From NCBI RefSeq assembly GCF_025399895.1, contig NZ_JAODUA010000003.1, positions 62,001 through 126,000 of the forward strand: 64,000 bases of DNA. The letters run 5' to 3'. The notes below the pieces were generated by a model. It had not been told where the DNA came from. It was given only the letters and a program-made list of their open reading frames with translations, and did no database searches. Source of the stretch: Streptomyces sp. ASQP_92 (lineage in GTDB: Bacteria; Actinomycetota; Actinomycetes; Streptomycetales; Streptomycetaceae). Position numbers and translations under genes: made by a program. Below, piece by piece: positions 40,404 through 51,646 of the stretch (position 1 is its first letter; the number at the start of each line of letters is the position of its first letter).

Positions 40404-42910
40404 CTGTGACGACGAGTAGCGCTTCCTCCGGGGGCGGCGAGGCGGCCGGGCCGTCGAAGGCCGCCGAAGAAACAGTGTCGCTGACCATCGACGGCATCGA
40501 CATCAGCGTCCCCAAGGGCACCCTGGTGATCCGCGCCGCCGAACAGCTCGGCATCGAGATCCCCCGCTTCTGCGACCACCCCCTGCTCGACCCGGCCGGC
40601 GCCTGCCGCCAGTGCATCGTCGAGGTCGAGGGCCAGCGCAAGCCGATGGCGTCCTGCACCATCACCTGCACCGACGGCATGGTGGTCAAGTCCCAGCTCT
40701 CCTCGCCGGTCGCCGAGAAGGCCCAGCGCGGGGTCATGGAACTCCTGCTGATCAACCACCCGCTGGACTGCCCGGTCTGCGACAAGGGCGGCGAGTGCCC
40801 GCTCCAGAACCAGGCGATGCAGGTCGGCGAGACCGATTCGCGTTTCGAAGGCAAGAAGCGCACCTATGAGAAGCCGGTCCCCATCTCCACCCAGGTGCTC
40901 CTGGACCGCGAGCGCTGTGTGCTGTGCGCGCGCTGCACCCGCTTCTCCAACCAGATCGCCGGCGACCCCATGATCGAGCTGATCGAGCGGGGCGCGCTCC
41001 AGCAGGTCGGCACCGGTCAGGGCGACCCGTTCGAGTCGTACTTCTCCGGCAACACCATCCAGATCTGCCCGGTCGGCGCGCTCACCTCGGCGGCCTACCG
41101 CTTCCGCTCCCGGCCCTTCGACCTCGTGTCGTCGCCGTCGGTGTGCGAGCACTGCGCGGGCGGCTGCGCGACCCGCACCGACCACCGGCGCGGCAAGGTC
41201 ATGCGGCGCCTGGCGGCCGAGGACCCCGAGGTCAACGAGGAGTGGGTCTGCGACAAGGGCAGGTTCGCCTTCCGCTACGCCCAGCAGCGGGACCGCCTGA
41301 CCACGCCGCTGGTACGCAACGCCGACGGCGTCCTGGAACCGGCGAGCTGGCCCGAGGCGCTGGAGGCGGCCGCCGCCGGACTCGCCGCCGCGCGCGGCCG
41401 GGCCGGGGTGCTCGCCGGCGGCCGGCTCACCGTCGAGGACGCGTACGCCTACGCCAAGTTCGCCCGGATCGCCCTGGACACCAACGACATCGACTTCCGG
41501 GCCCGGGTGCACTCCGCCGAGGAGGCCGACTTCCTGGCCGCCCGCGTCGCGGGCCACGGCCGGGACCTCGACGGGCAGGGCGCCACCTACACCTCCCTGG
41601 AGCAGGCGCCCGCCGTCCTGCTCGTCGGGTTCGAGTCCGAGGAGGAGGCCCCGGGCGTCTTCCTGCGGCTGCGCAAGGCCTGGCGCAAGCACGGCCAGCG
41701 CACCTTCTCGCTCGCCACCCACATGACCCGGGGCCTCGCGAAGGCGGGCGGCACGCTGCTGCCGGCCGCGCCCGGCACCGAGACCGAGTGGCTGGACGCG
41801 CTCGCGGGCGGCGTCGGCCTGGACGCGGACGGCGCGAAGGCGGCCGAGGCGCTGCGCTCCCCGGGCGCCGTCCTCATCGTCGGCGAGCGGCTCGCGGGCG
41901 TGCCCGGCGCGCTGACCGCCGCGGTGCGCGCGGCCGCGGCGACCGGCGCCGAACTGGTGTGGATCCCGCGCCGGGCCGGCGAGCGCGGCGCGGTCGAGGC
42001 GGGCGCGCTCCCGTCGCTGCTGCCCGGCGGCCGCCCGGCCACCGACCCGCGGGCCCGCGACGAGGTCGCCTCGGCCTGGGGCGTACGCGAACTGCCGCAC
42101 CGCTACGGGCGCGACACCGGCCAGATCGTCGAGGCCGCGGTCACCGGCGAACTGGGCGCGCTGCTCGTCGCGAGCGTCGACCCGGCGGACCTGCCGGACC
42201 CGGCGCGCGCCCGCCAGGCCCTCGCGGGATCCTTCGTGGTCAGCCTGGAGCTGCGGCCCACCGAGGTCACCGCCCACGCGGACGTGGTCCTGCCGGTCGC
42301 CGCCGTCGCGGAGAAGCCCGGCACCTTCCTCAACTGGGAAGGCAGGGCGCGCCTGTTCGAGGCCGCGCTCAAGCCGGAGCAGATGACCCGCAGCCTGGCG
42401 CCGACCGACGCGCGGGTGCTGCACATGCTGGCCGACGCCCTCGACGTGCCGCTCGCGCTGCCCGATGTGCGCGCCGTACGCACCGAGATGACGCGCCTTG
42501 GCACCTGGGACGGGCCGCGCGCGAGCCAGCCCCTGGAGTCGGCGCAGCCGCTGCCCCGGCCCGCCGTGGGCGAGGCGGTGCTCGCCGGTCACCGGATGCT
42601 GCTCGACCACGGCAGCCTCCAGGACGGCGACGAAGCTCTCGCGGGCACCCGGCACGCGGCCGTGGCCCGGCTCTCCGCGGCCACCGCGGCCGAGTCCGGG
42701 GTCAAGGACGGCGACCTCCTCCAGGTCACCGGGCCGGCCGGCGCCGTCCAACTCCCGCTCCTGGTGAGCGAGATGCCCGACCGGGTGGTGTGGCTGCCGC
42801 TGAATTCCGTCGGCGGTGGCGTCGCATCGGACACCGGCGCGGTGCCCGGCGCGGTCGTCCGCATCGGCCCGGCCGTTACGGAAGCTCCCACGGAGGTGGT
42901 GGAGGCGTGA
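40400..42910 (+). CDS. nuoG: NADH-quinone oxidoreductase subunit G
   Basis: ATG at 40400 (ATGA overlap). 836 residues. N-terminal 2Fe-2S ferredoxin domain ([17 protein letters not shown]), then [17 protein letters not shown], the cluster ligands [16 protein letters not shown], and a 4Fe-4S motif [13 protein letters not shown] followed by a molybdopterin-oxidoreductase-like domain without cofactor. The C-terminal half is Ala-rich. It carries electrons through the peripheral arm. Overlaps nuoH by GTGA. Confidence 0.97.
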
Positions 42911-44259
42911 TCACGCTCGCTGCGGAGGACCTCTCCCTGTTCGGCCGCGACCCCTGGTGGCTCGTCGTCGTCAAGGCCGTCTTCTGCTTCGCGTTCCTGA
43001 TGGTGACCGTGCTGTTCTCCATCGTGTGGGAGCGCAAGGTCGTCGCCTGGATGCAGTTGCGCATCGGCCCCAACCGGCACGGCCCCTGGGGGATGCTCCA
43101 GTCGCTCGCCGACGGCATCAAGCTGATGCTGAAGGAAGACGTCATCGTCAAGCGGGCCGACAAGGTCGTCTACGTCCTGGCCCCGATCATCGCCGCGATC
43201 CCGGCGTTCATGGCGATCGCCGTGATCCCCTTCGGACCGTCCGGCAACGAGGTGTCGATCTTCGGCCACCGCACCACGATGCAGCTCACCGACCTGCCGA
43301 TCGCCATGCTGTACGTCCTGGCCGTCGCCTCGGTCGGCATCTACGGCATCGTGCTCGCGGGCTGGTCCTCCGGCTCGACGTACCCGCTGCTCGGCGGCCT
43401 GCGCTCGTGCGCCCAGATGATCTCGTACGAGATCGCGATGGGCGCGGCGTTCGCCTCGGTCTTCCTCTACTCGGGGTCGATGTCGACCTCGAAGATCGTC
43501 GAGGCGCAGGGCGACCGCTGGTACATCGTGCTGCTGCCGGTCTCGTTCATCATCTACGTCGTCACGATGGTCGGCGAGACCAACCGGGCCCCGTTCGACA
43601 TGCCGGAGTCCGAGGGCGACCTGGTGGGCGGCTTCAACACCGAGTACTCGTCCATCAAGTTCGCGATGTTCATGCTCGCCGAGTACGTCAACATGGTCAC
43701 CGTCTCGGCCGTCGCGACCACCCTCTTCCTCGGCGGCTGGCGCGCCCCCTGGCCCATCAGCGGCTTCTGGGCGGGCGCGAACCACGGCTGGTGGCCGATG
43801 CTCTGGTTCGTCATCAAGGTCCAGCTGCTGCTCTTCTTCTTCATCTGGCTGCGCGGCACGCTGCCCCGGGTCCGCTACGACCAGCTGATGAAGCTGGGGT
43901 GGAAGGTCCTCATCCCGGTCTCCGTGGTCTGGCTGATGCTGGTCGCGACCGTACGGACGCTGCGCAACGAGGGCTACGACTTCTCCAGGATCGTGCTCTA
44001 CGTCGGCGGCGCGGTCGTCGCCCTGCTGCTGCTCTCCTTCGTCGCGGACATGTTCCGCGGCAGGAAGCAGGAGGCGGACGCGAAGACGCCGCCCGCGGCC
44101 TTCGACCCGATGGCCGGTGGCTTCCCGGTGCCGCCGCTGCCCGGACAGACCCTCCCGCCCGTACCCCGCCGACGGCCGCGCCAGCAGCGCGAGTTGATTG
44201 TCAGTGGTGGGGCGGATACTCAGAGTGACCGAGAAGGAAGGGAGGACGACGGTGTCTGA
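42907..44259 (+). CDS. nuoH: NADH-quinone oxidoreductase subunit H
   Basis: GTG at 42907 (GTGA). 450 residues, eight membrane helices. Conserved [59 protein letters not shown] (quinone-site loop, read in two halves) and [16 protein letters not shown]. The C-terminal 70 residues form a Pro-rich cytoplasmic tail typical for actinobacteria. It connects the peripheral arm to the membrane arm. Confidence 0.97.
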   Translation: MITLAAEDLSLFGRDPWWLVVVKAVFCFAFLMVTVLFSIVWERKVVAWMQLRIGPNRHGPWGMLQSLADGIKLMLKEDVIVKRADKVVYVLAPIIAAIPAFMAIAVIPFGPSGNEVSIFGHRTTMQLTDLPIAMLYVLAVASVGIYGIVLAGWSSGSTYPLLGGLRSCAQMISYEIAMGAAFASVFLYSGSMSTSKIVEAQGDRWYIVLLPVSFIIYVVTMVGETNRAPFDMPESEGDLVGGFNTEYSSIKFAMFMLAEYVNMVTVSAVATTLFLGGWRAPWPISGFWAGANHGWWPMLWFVIKVQLLLFFFIWLRGTLPRVRYDQLMKLGWKVLIPVSVVWLMLVATVRTLRNEGYDFSRIVLYVGGAVVALLLLSFVADMFRGRKQEADAKTPPAAFDPMAGGFPVPPLPGQTLPPVPRRRPRQQRELIVSGGADTQSDREGREDDGV

Positions 44260-44935
44260 CAAGTCATCGGCCGGGACATCGGGGAAGCCGGGCAAGCCGG
44301 GTGAGCCGGGGGAGTCGGAGGACAAGTTCCTCAACCCCGTCGCCGGCTTCGGCGTGACCTTCAAGGCCATGTTCAAGAAGCGGCTGACCGAGCAGTACCC
44401 GGAACAGCCGAAGGTCACCGCGCCGCGCTTCCACGGCCGCCACCAGCTCAACCGGCACCCGGACGGCCTGGAGAAGTGCGTCGGCTGCGAGCTGTGCGCC
44501 TGGGCCTGCCCCGCCGACGCCATCTATGTGGAGGGCGCCGACAACACGGACGAGGAGCGTTACTCGCCGGGCGAGCGCTACGGCCGCGTCTACCAGATCA
44601 ACTACGCCCGCTGCATCCTGTGCGGCCTGTGCATCGAGGCCTGCCCCACCCGGGCGCTGACGATGACCAACGAGTTCGAACTGGCCGACTCCTCGCGCGA
44701 GAACCTGATCTACACCAAGGAGCAGCTGCTCGCCGGGCTCGACGACACCATGGTCGACAGCCCGCACGCGATCTACCCGGGCATGAACGAGCAGGACTAC
44801 TACCGCGGCCTGGTCACCGAGGCCGCGCCCGGCACCGTGCGCCAGGTGGCGCTCAGCAAGGGGGAGCAGCCCCAGGAGGCCGCCTCCACCTTCGGTCCGG
44901 AGGAGCCCGCGTCCGGCAAGGTGGTGGGGGCATGA
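44252..44935 (+). CDS. nuoI: NADH-quinone oxidoreductase subunit I
   Basis: GTG at 44252 has GGGAGG seven bases upstream, so it is preferred over the GTG at 44225. 227 residues with two 4Fe-4S motifs, [12 protein letters not shown] and [12 protein letters not shown]. The start overlaps the end of nuoH by eight bases. The C-terminus is an acidic/Ala-rich extension. It transfers electrons between NuoG and NuoB clusters. Confidence 0.96.
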   Translation: MSDKSSAGTSGKPGKPGEPGESEDKFLNPVAGFGVTFKAMFKKRLTEQYPEQPKVTAPRFHGRHQLNRHPDGLEKCVGCELCAWACPADAIYVEGADNTDEERYSPGERYGRVYQINYARCILCGLCIEACPTRALTMTNEFELADSSRENLIYTKEQLLAGLDDTMVDSPHAIYPGMNEQDYYRGLVTEAAPGTVRQVALSKGEQPQEAASTFGPEEPASGKVVGA

Positions 44936-45756
44936 GCGCGTCCACCGTCGCGCTGGCCGTCGCGGCCTCGCACACCTCCACCGGGGAGGCCTTCCAGTTC
45001 TGGGTGCTCGGCACGGTCGCCGTGATCGGCGCCCTGTGCACCATCCTCATGAAGAAGGCCGTGCACAGCGCGCTCTGCCTGGCCGCCACCATGATCATTC
45101 TGGCGGTCTTCTACCTCGCCAACGGGGCGTACTTCCTGGGCGTCGTCCAGATCGTCGTCTACACCGGCGCGATCATGATGCTGTTCCTCTTCGTCGTCAT
45201 GCTGGTCGGCGTCACGGCGGCGGACTCGCTGAAGGAGACCATCAAGGGGCAGCGCTGGTGGGCCGCGGCCTGCGGGCTCGGCTTCGGGGTGCTCCTGATC
45301 GCGGGCATCGCCAACGCCTCCCTGAAGAACTTCAACGGGCTCGGCCAGGCCAACGCCAACGGCAATGTGGAAGGGCTCGCCGCCCTCATCTTCACCAAGT
45401 ACGTCTTCGCCTTCGAGATCACCGGCGCGCTGCTGATCACCTCGGCGGTCGGCGCGATGGTGCTCACCCACCGGGAGCGCACCGAACGCGCCAAGACCCA
45501 GCGCGAGATGTCCGAGGAGCGCGTACGCGGCAAGCACCTGCCCCCGCTGCCCGCCCCCGGCGTCTACGCCCGGCACAACGCGGTGGACATCGCGGGCCTG
45601 CTCCCCGACGGCACCCCCTCGGAGCTCACCGTCAACCAGACGCTCCGCGGCCGCGGCCAGATCCGCGACGTGTCCCAGGAAGCGCTCGACGACCTCAAGG
45701 CCCTGGAGCAGCGCTCCGAGGAACGGCTCGGCCGGGACGAGGAGGCGGTCAAGTGA
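44932..45756 (+). CDS. nuoJ: NADH-quinone oxidoreductase subunit J
   Basis: ATG at 44932 (ATGA). 274 residues, five membrane helices, with the conserved helix [22 protein letters not shown]. The C-terminal 80 residues (after [13 protein letters not shown]) are hydrophilic and charged. Membrane-arm subunit that couples to proton movement. Overlaps nuoK by GTGA. Confidence 0.95.
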   Translation: MSASTVALAVAASHTSTGEAFQFWVLGTVAVIGALCTILMKKAVHSALCLAATMIILAVFYLANGAYFLGVVQIVVYTGAIMMLFLFVVMLVGVTAADSLKETIKGQRWWAAACGLGFGVLLIAGIANASLKNFNGLGQANANGNVEGLAALIFTKYVFAFEITGALLITSAVGAMVLTHRERTERAKTQREMSEERVRGKHLPPLPAPGVYARHNAVDIAGLLPDGTPSELTVNQTLRGRGQIRDVSQEALDDLKALEQRSEERLGRDEEAVK

Positions 45757-46052
45757 ATCCGGTCAACTACCTCTATCTGGCAGCCCTGTTGTTCACCATC
45801 GGCGCCGCCGGGGTGCTCATCAGGCGGAACGCGATCGTGGTCTTCATGTGCGTCGAGCTGATGCTCAACGCCTGCAACCTCGCCTTCGTGTGCTTCTCCC
45901 GGCTGCACGGCAACCTCGACGGCCAGGTCATCGCGTTCTTCACGATGGTCGTCGCCGCCGCGGAGGTCGTCGTCGGGCTCGCGATCATCGTGTCGCTCTT
46001 CCGTTCCCGCCACTCGGCCTCGGTCGACGACGCCAGCCTGATGAAGCTGTAA
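45753..46052 (+). CDS. nuoK: NADH-quinone oxidoreductase subunit K
   Basis: GTG at 45753 (GTGA). 99 residues, three membrane helices. The conserved Glu in the second helix ([14 protein letters not shown]) and in the third helix ([14 protein letters not shown]) are present; these are essential in the proton path of Escherichia coli NuoK. Confidence 0.96.
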   Translation: MNPVNYLYLAALLFTIGAAGVLIRRNAIVVFMCVELMLNACNLAFVCFSRLHGNLDGQVIAFFTMVVAAAEVVVGLAIIVSLFRSRHSASVDDASLMKL

Positions 46053-46066
46053 GGGGTCGCTGCATC

Positions 46067-48022
46067 GTGGGAAACACAGACAACCTCATCGCGCTGCTCG
46101 TCGCGGCGCCTCTGCTCGGAGCGGCCGTCCTGCTGTGCGGCGGACGGAGACTGGACGGGATCGGCCACTGGCTGGGGACGCTGCTCGCGGGCGCGTCCTT
46201 CGTCCTCGGCGCGGTGCTCTTCGTCGACATGCTGGGCCGCTCGGCCGACAGCCGGACCGTGGCCAAGCACCTGTTCACCTGGGTCCCGGTCGAGGGCTTC
46301 CAGGCGAACGTCGGCTTCCACCTCGACCAGCTGTCGATGACCTTCGTCCTGCTGATCACCGGTGTGGGCACGCTGATCCACATCTACTCGATCGGCTACA
46401 TGGAGCACGACGAGAACCGCCGGCGCTTCTTCGGCTACCTCAACCTGTTCCTCGCGGCGATGCTGCTCCTGGTCCTCGCCGACAACTACCTGCTCCTGTA
46501 CGTCGGTTGGGAGGGCGTGGGCCTCGCCTCCTACCTGCTCATCGGCTTCTGGCAGCACAAGCCCAGCGCGGCGACCGCCGCCAAGAAGGCCTTCCTGGTC
46601 AACCGGGTCGGCGACATGGGCCTGTCCATCGCCATCATGGTGATGTTCACGACCTTCGGCTCCTTCGCCTTCACCACGGTCCTCGGTGAGGCCGGCGGGG
46701 CGAGCTCGGGGCGTGACACCGCCATCGGCCTGATGCTGCTGCTCGCCGCCTGCGGCAAGTCGGCCCAGGTGCCGCTCCAGTCCTGGCTCGGCGACGCGAT
46801 GGAGGGCCCGACGCCCGTCTCGGCCCTGATCCACGCGGCGACCATGGTCACCGCGGGCGTCTACCTGATCACCCGCTCCGGCGCGATCTTCAACGTGGTG
46901 CCCGACGTCCAGACGGCCGTCGTGGTCGTCGGCGCGGTCACGCTCCTGTTCGGTGCGATCGTCGGTTGCGCCAAGGACGACATCAAGAAGGCCCTGGCCG
47001 GCTCCACGATGTCGCAGATCGGCTACATGATCCTGGCCACCGGCCTCGGCCCGATCGGCTACGCCTTCGCGATCATGCACCTGGTGACGCACGGCTTCTT
47101 CAAGGCCGGGCTCTTCCTCGGCGCCGGTTCGGTCATGCACGGCATGAACGACGAGGTCGACATGCGCAAGTACGGTGGCCTGCGCAAGTACATGCCGGTC
47201 ACCTTCGTCACCTTCGGCCTCGGCTACCTCGCGATCATCGGCTTCCCGGGCCTGTCCGGGTTCTTCTCCAAGGACAAGATCATCGAGGCGGCGTTCGCCA
47301 AGGGCGGCACCGAGGGCTGGATCCTCGGCGCGGTCACCCTGCTCGGCGCCGCGATCACCGCGTACTACATGACACGCGTGATGGTCCTGACCTTCTTCGG
47401 CGAGGAGCGCTGGCGGAACGCGAAGACCCCCTCGCCGGCCGAGCCGAGCGTGGAGCCCGCCGCCGAGACGCGCGGCGCCCACGACGAGCCGCACCCGCAC
47501 GAGTCCCCGAAGTCCATGACGATCCCCATGATCGTCCTCGCCTTCGGCTCGGTCTTCGCGGGTGGCGTCTTCGGCATCGGCGACCGGTTCGTGAAGTGGC
47601 TGGAGCCGGTCACCTCCTTCGACCACGGCGACGCGCCGATCGGGGAGTGGACCGTCACCGGCGCCACCGTCGTCTGCCTGCTGATCGGTGTGGGCCTCGC
47701 GATCGCGCAGTACGGGCGAAAGCCCGTCCCGGTCGTCGCCCCGCGCGGCTCGCTGCTCACCCGGGCGGCCCGCCGCGACCTGCTCCAGGACGACTTCAAC
47801 CATGTGGTCCTGGTCCGCGGCGGCGAACACCTCACCCGCTCGCTCGTCTACCTCGACCACAGCCTGGTCGATGGAGTCGTCAATGGAACCGCCGCCTCGG
47901 TCGGCGGGCTCTCCGGCCGGCTGCGCAAGCTGCAGAACGGCTTCGCCCGCAGTTACGCGGTCTCGATGTTCGGAGGTGCTGTGGTGATCATCGCCGCGAC
48001 TCTGCTGATGAGGGCGGTGTAA
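46067..48022 (+). CDS. nuoL: NADH-quinone oxidoreductase subunit L
   Basis: GTG at 46067, 14 bp after nuoK. 651 residues, antiporter-like proton channel. Landmarks: [18 protein letters not shown] with the key Glu, [31 protein letters not shown] and [15 protein letters not shown]-terminal long lateral helix region and last helix ([16 protein letters not shown]) are present. Outermost membrane-arm subunit. Confidence 0.97.
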   Translation: MGNTDNLIALLVAAPLLGAAVLLCGGRRLDGIGHWLGTLLAGASFVLGAVLFVDMLGRSADSRTVAKHLFTWVPVEGFQANVGFHLDQLSMTFVLLITGVGTLIHIYSIGYMEHDENRRRFFGYLNLFLAAMLLLVLADNYLLLYVGWEGVGLASYLLIGFWQHKPSAATAAKKAFLVNRVGDMGLSIAIMVMFTTFGSFAFTTVLGEAGGASSGRDTAIGLMLLLAACGKSAQVPLQSWLGDAMEGPTPVSALIHAATMVTAGVYLITRSGAIFNVVPDVQTAVVVVGAVTLLFGAIVGCAKDDIKKALAGSTMSQIGYMILATGLGPIGYAFAIMHLVTHGFFKAGLFLGAGSVMHGMNDEVDMRKYGGLRKYMPVTFVTFGLGYLAIIGFPGLSGFFSKDKIIEAAFAKGGTEGWILGAVTLLGAAITAYYMTRVMVLTFFGEERWRNAKTPSPAEPSVEPAAETRGAHDEPHPHESPKSMTIPMIVLAFGSVFAGGVFGIGDRFVKWLEPVTSFDHGDAPIGEWTVTGATVVCLLIGVGLAIAQYGRKPVPVVAPRGSLLTRAARRDLLQDDFNHVVLVRGGEHLTRSLVYLDHSLVDGVVNGTAASVGGLSGRLRKLQNGFARSYAVSMFGGAVVIIAATLLMRAV

Positions 48023-48025
48023 ACC

Positions 48026-49636
48026 ATGTCCTTCCCCCTCCTCACCGCGACGGCGGCCCTCCCGGCCCTCGGCGCGATCGCCACCGCGGCGGTCCCCGCG
48101 GCCCGGCGCACGGCGGCCAAGTGGCTGGCCCTGCTGGTATCGGTGGGCACCCTGGCGCTCGCCGCGATCCAGCTCGGGCGCTTCGAACCGGGCGGCGCCC
48201 GCTACCAGTTGACTGAGTCCCACGCCTGGATCAAGGACTTCGGAGTCCGCTACGAACTGGGCGTGGACGGCATCGGGGTGGCCCTCATCGGGCTCACCGC
48301 GCTGCTCATCCCGTTCATCATCGCGGCCGGCTGGCACGACGCCGACCCTTCCCCGAGCTCTCAACTCCGTTCGAGCAGGGGAGGCCCCAATGAAACCGCG
48401 AAGAACGACTGGCGGCCCACCCAGGGCTTCTTCGCCCTGATTCTCGCCGTCGAGGCGATGGTGGTGCTCTCCTTCGAGGCCACCGACGTCTTCCTCTTCT
48501 ACATCCTGTTCGAAGCCATGCTCATCCCGATGTACTTCCTCATCGGCGGCTTCGGCGACCGCGCCCACGCACAGGGCGACGAGGCGGCGGCGACCCAACG
48601 CTCGTACGCGGCCGTCAAGTTCCTGCTCTACAACCTGGTCGGCGGCCTCATCATGCTGGCCGCCGTCATCGGCCTGTACGTGGTGGCGGGCTCGTTCTCG
48701 CTGAACGAGATCGCCGCGGCCCGCGCGAGCGGCTCGCTCCACATGGCGACCAACACCGAGCGGCTGCTGTTCCTCGGCTTCTTCTTCGCCTTCGCGGTGA
48801 AGGCCCCGCTGTGGCCGCTGCACACCTGGCTGCCCAACGCGATGGGCGAGGCGACCGCGCCGGTCGCCGTGCTGATCACCGCGGTCGTCGACAAGGTCGG
48901 CACCTTCGCGATGCTGCGCTTCTGCCTCCAGCTCTTCCCGGAGGCCAGCAAGTGGGCGACGCCGGTGATCGTGGTCCTCGCCGTGATCAGCATCATCTAC
49001 GGGGCGCTGCTCGCGGTCGGCCAGCGGGACATCAAGCGCCTGGTGGCGTACGCGTCGATCTCGCACTTCGGCTTCATCATCATGGGCATCTTCGCGATGA
49101 CCAGCCAGGGCCAGTCCGGCGCCACGCTGTACATGGTCAACCACGGAATCTCGACGGCCGCGCTGATGCTGGTGGCCGGCTTCCTGATCTCGCGGCGCGG
49201 CTCCCGGCTCATCTCGGACTACGGCGGCGTCCAGAAGGTCGCCCCGGTCCTGGCCGGCACCTTCCTGATCGGTGGCCTCGCCACCCTCTCGCTGCCGGGT
49301 CTCGCGCCCTTCGTGAGTGAATTCCTGGTCCTGGTCGGCACGTTCAGCCGCTACCCGGTGGCGGGCGTGGTCGCGACCCTGGGCATCGTCCTGGCCGCGC
49401 TCTACGTCCTCGTCCTCTATCAGCGGACGATGACAGGACCGGTCAAGGCCGAGGTCCAGGGCATGCCCGACCTCAAGGTCCGCGAGCTGCTCGTGGTCGC
49501 CCCGCTGATCGGCCTGCTGATCTTCCTCGGCGTCTACCCGAAGCCGCTCACCGACATCGTCAACCCGGCGGTCCGCCAGACCATGTCGGACGTACAGAAG
49601 AAGGACCCCAACCCGGTGGTGGAGGCGGCCAAGTGA
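48026..49636 (+). CDS. nuoM: NADH-quinone oxidoreductase subunit M, with a short in-frame insertion
   Basis: ATG at 48026, 3 bp after nuoL. 536 residues, antiporter-like. Landmarks: LFYILFEAMLIPMYFLIGG, PLHTWLPNAMGEATAPVAVL, RLVAYASISHFGF. Residues about 108-122 (SPSSQLRSSRGGPNE), between GWHDADP and WRPTQGFFALI, are encoded by a repeat-like stretch at 48349-48392 and lie in a hydrophilic loop between two membrane helices. The frame is kept, so the protein is probably functional. Overlaps nuoN by GTGA. Confidence 0.96.
   Translation: MSFPLLTATAALPALGAIATAAVPAARRTAAKWLALLVSVGTLALAAIQLGRFEPGGARYQLTESHAWIKDFGVRYELGVDGIGVALIGLTALLIPFIIAAGWHDADPSPSSQLRSSRGGPNETAKNDWRPTQGFFALILAVEAMVVLSFEATDVFLFYILFEAMLIPMYFLIGGFGDRAHAQGDEAAATQRSYAAVKFLLYNLVGGLIMLAAVIGLYVVAGSFSLNEIAAARASGSLHMATNTERLLFLGFFFAFAVKAPLWPLHTWLPNAMGEATAPVAVLITAVVDKVGTFAMLRFCLQLFPEASKWATPVIVVLAVISIIYGALLAVGQRDIKRLVAYASISHFGFIIMGIFAMTSQGQSGATLYMVNHGISTAALMLVAGFLISRRGSRLISDYGGVQKVAPVLAGTFLIGGLATLSLPGLAPFVSEFLVLVGTFSRYPVAGVVATLGIVLAALYVLVLYQRTMTGPVKAEVQGMPDLKVRELLVVAPLIGLLIFLGVYPKPLTDIVNPAVRQTMSDVQKKDPNPVVEAAK
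48349..48392. repeat. Miniature repeat element inserted in frame in nuoM
   Basis: The stretch runs TTCCCCGAGCTC ... TTCGAGCAGGGGAGGCCCC: outer CCCC/GGGG and inner GCTC/GAGC arms form a stem-loop. It resembles a small element I know as frequent between Streptomyces genes. A related form (ATGGGGGTCCCCCCT ... TTGGGGGAG in the opposite orientation) is at 55989-56026 here. Confidence 0.6.
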
Positions 49637-51285
49637 GCTCATCAGCTGTCCACAGCCTGTGGACCACGGCGGCCGAGGGAAAGCTGGACAAGATCCCCGC
49701 GCCGCACATCGAGTACGCCCAGCTCGCGCCCACGCTGATCGTGGTCGGCGCGGCCATCCTCGGCGTCCTCGTGGAGGCCTTCGTCCCGCGCCGCAGCCGC
49801 TACTACGTGCAGGTCTTCCTGTCCGTGGTCGCGCTCGCCGCCGCCTTCGCGGCGGTGGTCGGCCTCGCGGCCGGCGGCTACGGCACCACCAAGGCCCATA
49901 TCGCGGCCATGGGCGCGGTCGCCGTCGACGGCCCCGCGCTGTTCCTCCAGGGCACGATCCTGCTCGCGTCCATCGTCGCGGTCTTCACCTTCGCCGAGCG
50001 GCGCCTGGACCCGGTGGCGCACGGCAACAAGGTGGACTCCTTCGCCGCGCAGGCGGCCTCGGTCCCCGGCAGCGACAGCGAGAAGCTGGCCGTCAAGGCC
50101 GGGTTCACCACCACCGAGGTCTTCCCGCTGGCCCTGTTCGCGGTCTCCGGCATGCTGGTCTTCCCGGCGGCGAACGACCTGCTGACCCTGTTCGTGGCCC
50201 TGGAGGTCTTCTCCCTCCCGCTCTACCTGCTGTGCGCGCTGGCCCGCCGCAAGCGGCTCATGTCGCAGGAGGCAGCGGTCAAGTACTTCCTGCTCGGCGC
50301 GTTCTCCTCGGCCTTCCTGCTCTTCGGCATCGCGCTCCTGTACGGCTACGCGGGCTCCGTCACCTACGCCAGGATCGCCGACGTCATCAGCGGCTCCGTC
50401 CAGAACGTGGACCCGGCGCTCGCCGGCACCATGGGCAACGACGCGCTGCTGCTCATCGGCGGCGCGATGCTCCTGATGGGTCTGCTGTTCAAGGTCGGCG
50501 CGGTTCCGTTCCACATGTGGACGCCCGACGTGTACCAGGGAGCCCCGACCCCGGTCACCGGCTTCATGGCGGCCGCCACCAAGGTCGCCGCCTTCGGAGC
50601 GCTGCTCCGCCTCCTGTACGTGGTGCTGCCCGGCATGAGCTGGGACTGGCGGCCGGTCATGTGGGGCGTCGCCATCGTCACGATGCTGGGCGGCGCGGTC
50701 GTCGCCATCACCCAGACCGACATCAAGCGGCTCCTCGCGTACTCCTCGATCGCGCACGCCGGGTTCATCCTGGCCGGTGTCATCGCCACCAACGCGGACG
50801 GCATCTCGTCGGTCCTCTTCTACCTGGGGGCGTACTCCTTCGTGACGATCGGCGCGTTCGCGGTGGTCACGCTGGTGCGGGACGCGGGCGGAGAGGCGAC
50901 GCACCTGTCCAAGTGGGCCGGGCTCGGCCGCCGCTCGCCGCTGGTCGCGGCGGTCTTCGCGGTCTTCCTGCTCGCCTTCGCGGGCATCCCGCTGACCTCC
51001 GGCTTCTCCGGAAAGTTCGCCGTGTTCAAGGCGGCGGCGGAAGGGGGTGCGGGGGCGCTCGTCGTGGTCGGTGTGATCTCCTCCGCCGTGGCGGCGTTCT
51101 TCTACATCCGGGTGATCGTGCTGATGTTCTTCAGCGAGCCGAAGGCGGACGGGCCGACGGTGGCGGTGCCGTCGCCGCTCACGATGACGACGATCGGGGT
51201 GGGGGTCGCGGTGACGCTGGTGCTGGGTGTGGCGCCGCAGTACTTCCTTGACCTTGCGCATCATGCGGGGGTGTTTGTGCGGTAG
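49633..51285 (+). CDS. nuoN: NADH-quinone oxidoreductase subunit N
   Basis: GTG at 49633 (GTGA). 550 residues, the third antiporter-like subunit. Landmarks: LFVALEVFSLPLYLLCAL with the key Glu, HMWTPDVYQGAPTPVTGFMAA, RLLAYSSIAHAGF. A hydrophilic loop (residues about 125-155) is longer than in enteric NuoN. Last gene of the operon; followed by an 825-bp repeat-rich gap. Confidence 0.97.
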   Translation: MSSSAVHSLWTTAAEGKLDKIPAPHIEYAQLAPTLIVVGAAILGVLVEAFVPRRSRYYVQVFLSVVALAAAFAAVVGLAAGGYGTTKAHIAAMGAVAVDGPALFLQGTILLASIVAVFTFAERRLDPVAHGNKVDSFAAQAASVPGSDSEKLAVKAGFTTTEVFPLALFAVSGMLVFPAANDLLTLFVALEVFSLPLYLLCALARRKRLMSQEAAVKYFLLGAFSSAFLLFGIALLYGYAGSVTYARIADVISGSVQNVDPALAGTMGNDALLLIGGAMLLMGLLFKVGAVPFHMWTPDVYQGAPTPVTGFMAAATKVAAFGALLRLLYVVLPGMSWDWRPVMWGVAIVTMLGGAVVAITQTDIKRLLAYSSIAHAGFILAGVIATNADGISSVLFYLGAYSFVTIGAFAVVTLVRDAGGEATHLSKWAGLGRRSPLVAAVFAVFLLAFAGIPLTSGFSGKFAVFKAAAEGGAGALVVVGVISSAVAAFFYIRVIVLMFFSEPKADGPTVAVPSPLTMTTIGVGVAVTLVLGVAPQYFLDLAHHAGVFVR

Positions 51286-51390
51286 GTGTTTTTTGGGGGG
51301 TGGGGCGGCTTTCTGGGGGCTGTGGCACGGGCCCCTGGGGGTTTTCCCACCCGCCCGCCCGTGCGGCGGGGTTGGTTGGTTCCGGGCCCC

Positions 51391-51407
51391 CTGGGGCTCC
51401 GCCCCAG
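51391..51407. terminator. Hairpin downstream of nuoN
   Basis: A 7-bp GC stem with a 3-nt loop, first of three identical hairpins after the nuo operon (106 bp after the stop). Likely transcription terminator; no T-run. Confidence 0.45.
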
Positions 51408-51646
51408 ACCCCGAGGTGTTTACCCACCCACCCGCCCGTAGGCGCAGGCTTGGATGGTTCCGGCCTTCCTGGGGCTCCGCCCCAGGCCCCAGGCACCTCG
51501 CCCACCCACCCGCCCGTGTAGCGGGTTGGTTGGTTCGGGCCTTCCTGGGGCTCCGCCCCAGACCCCGTATCGCGCCTGAACGGCGCTCGTCCTCAAACGC
51601 CGGACGGGCTGAAATGCCCGATGCCGGCCAGCACCAGTACCGCTAA

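Noticed and set aside
45773..49642. A 1289-codon open frame on the minus strand
   Set aside because: Opposite nuoK, nuoL and nuoM; composition is His/Asp/Arg-rich shadow sequence.
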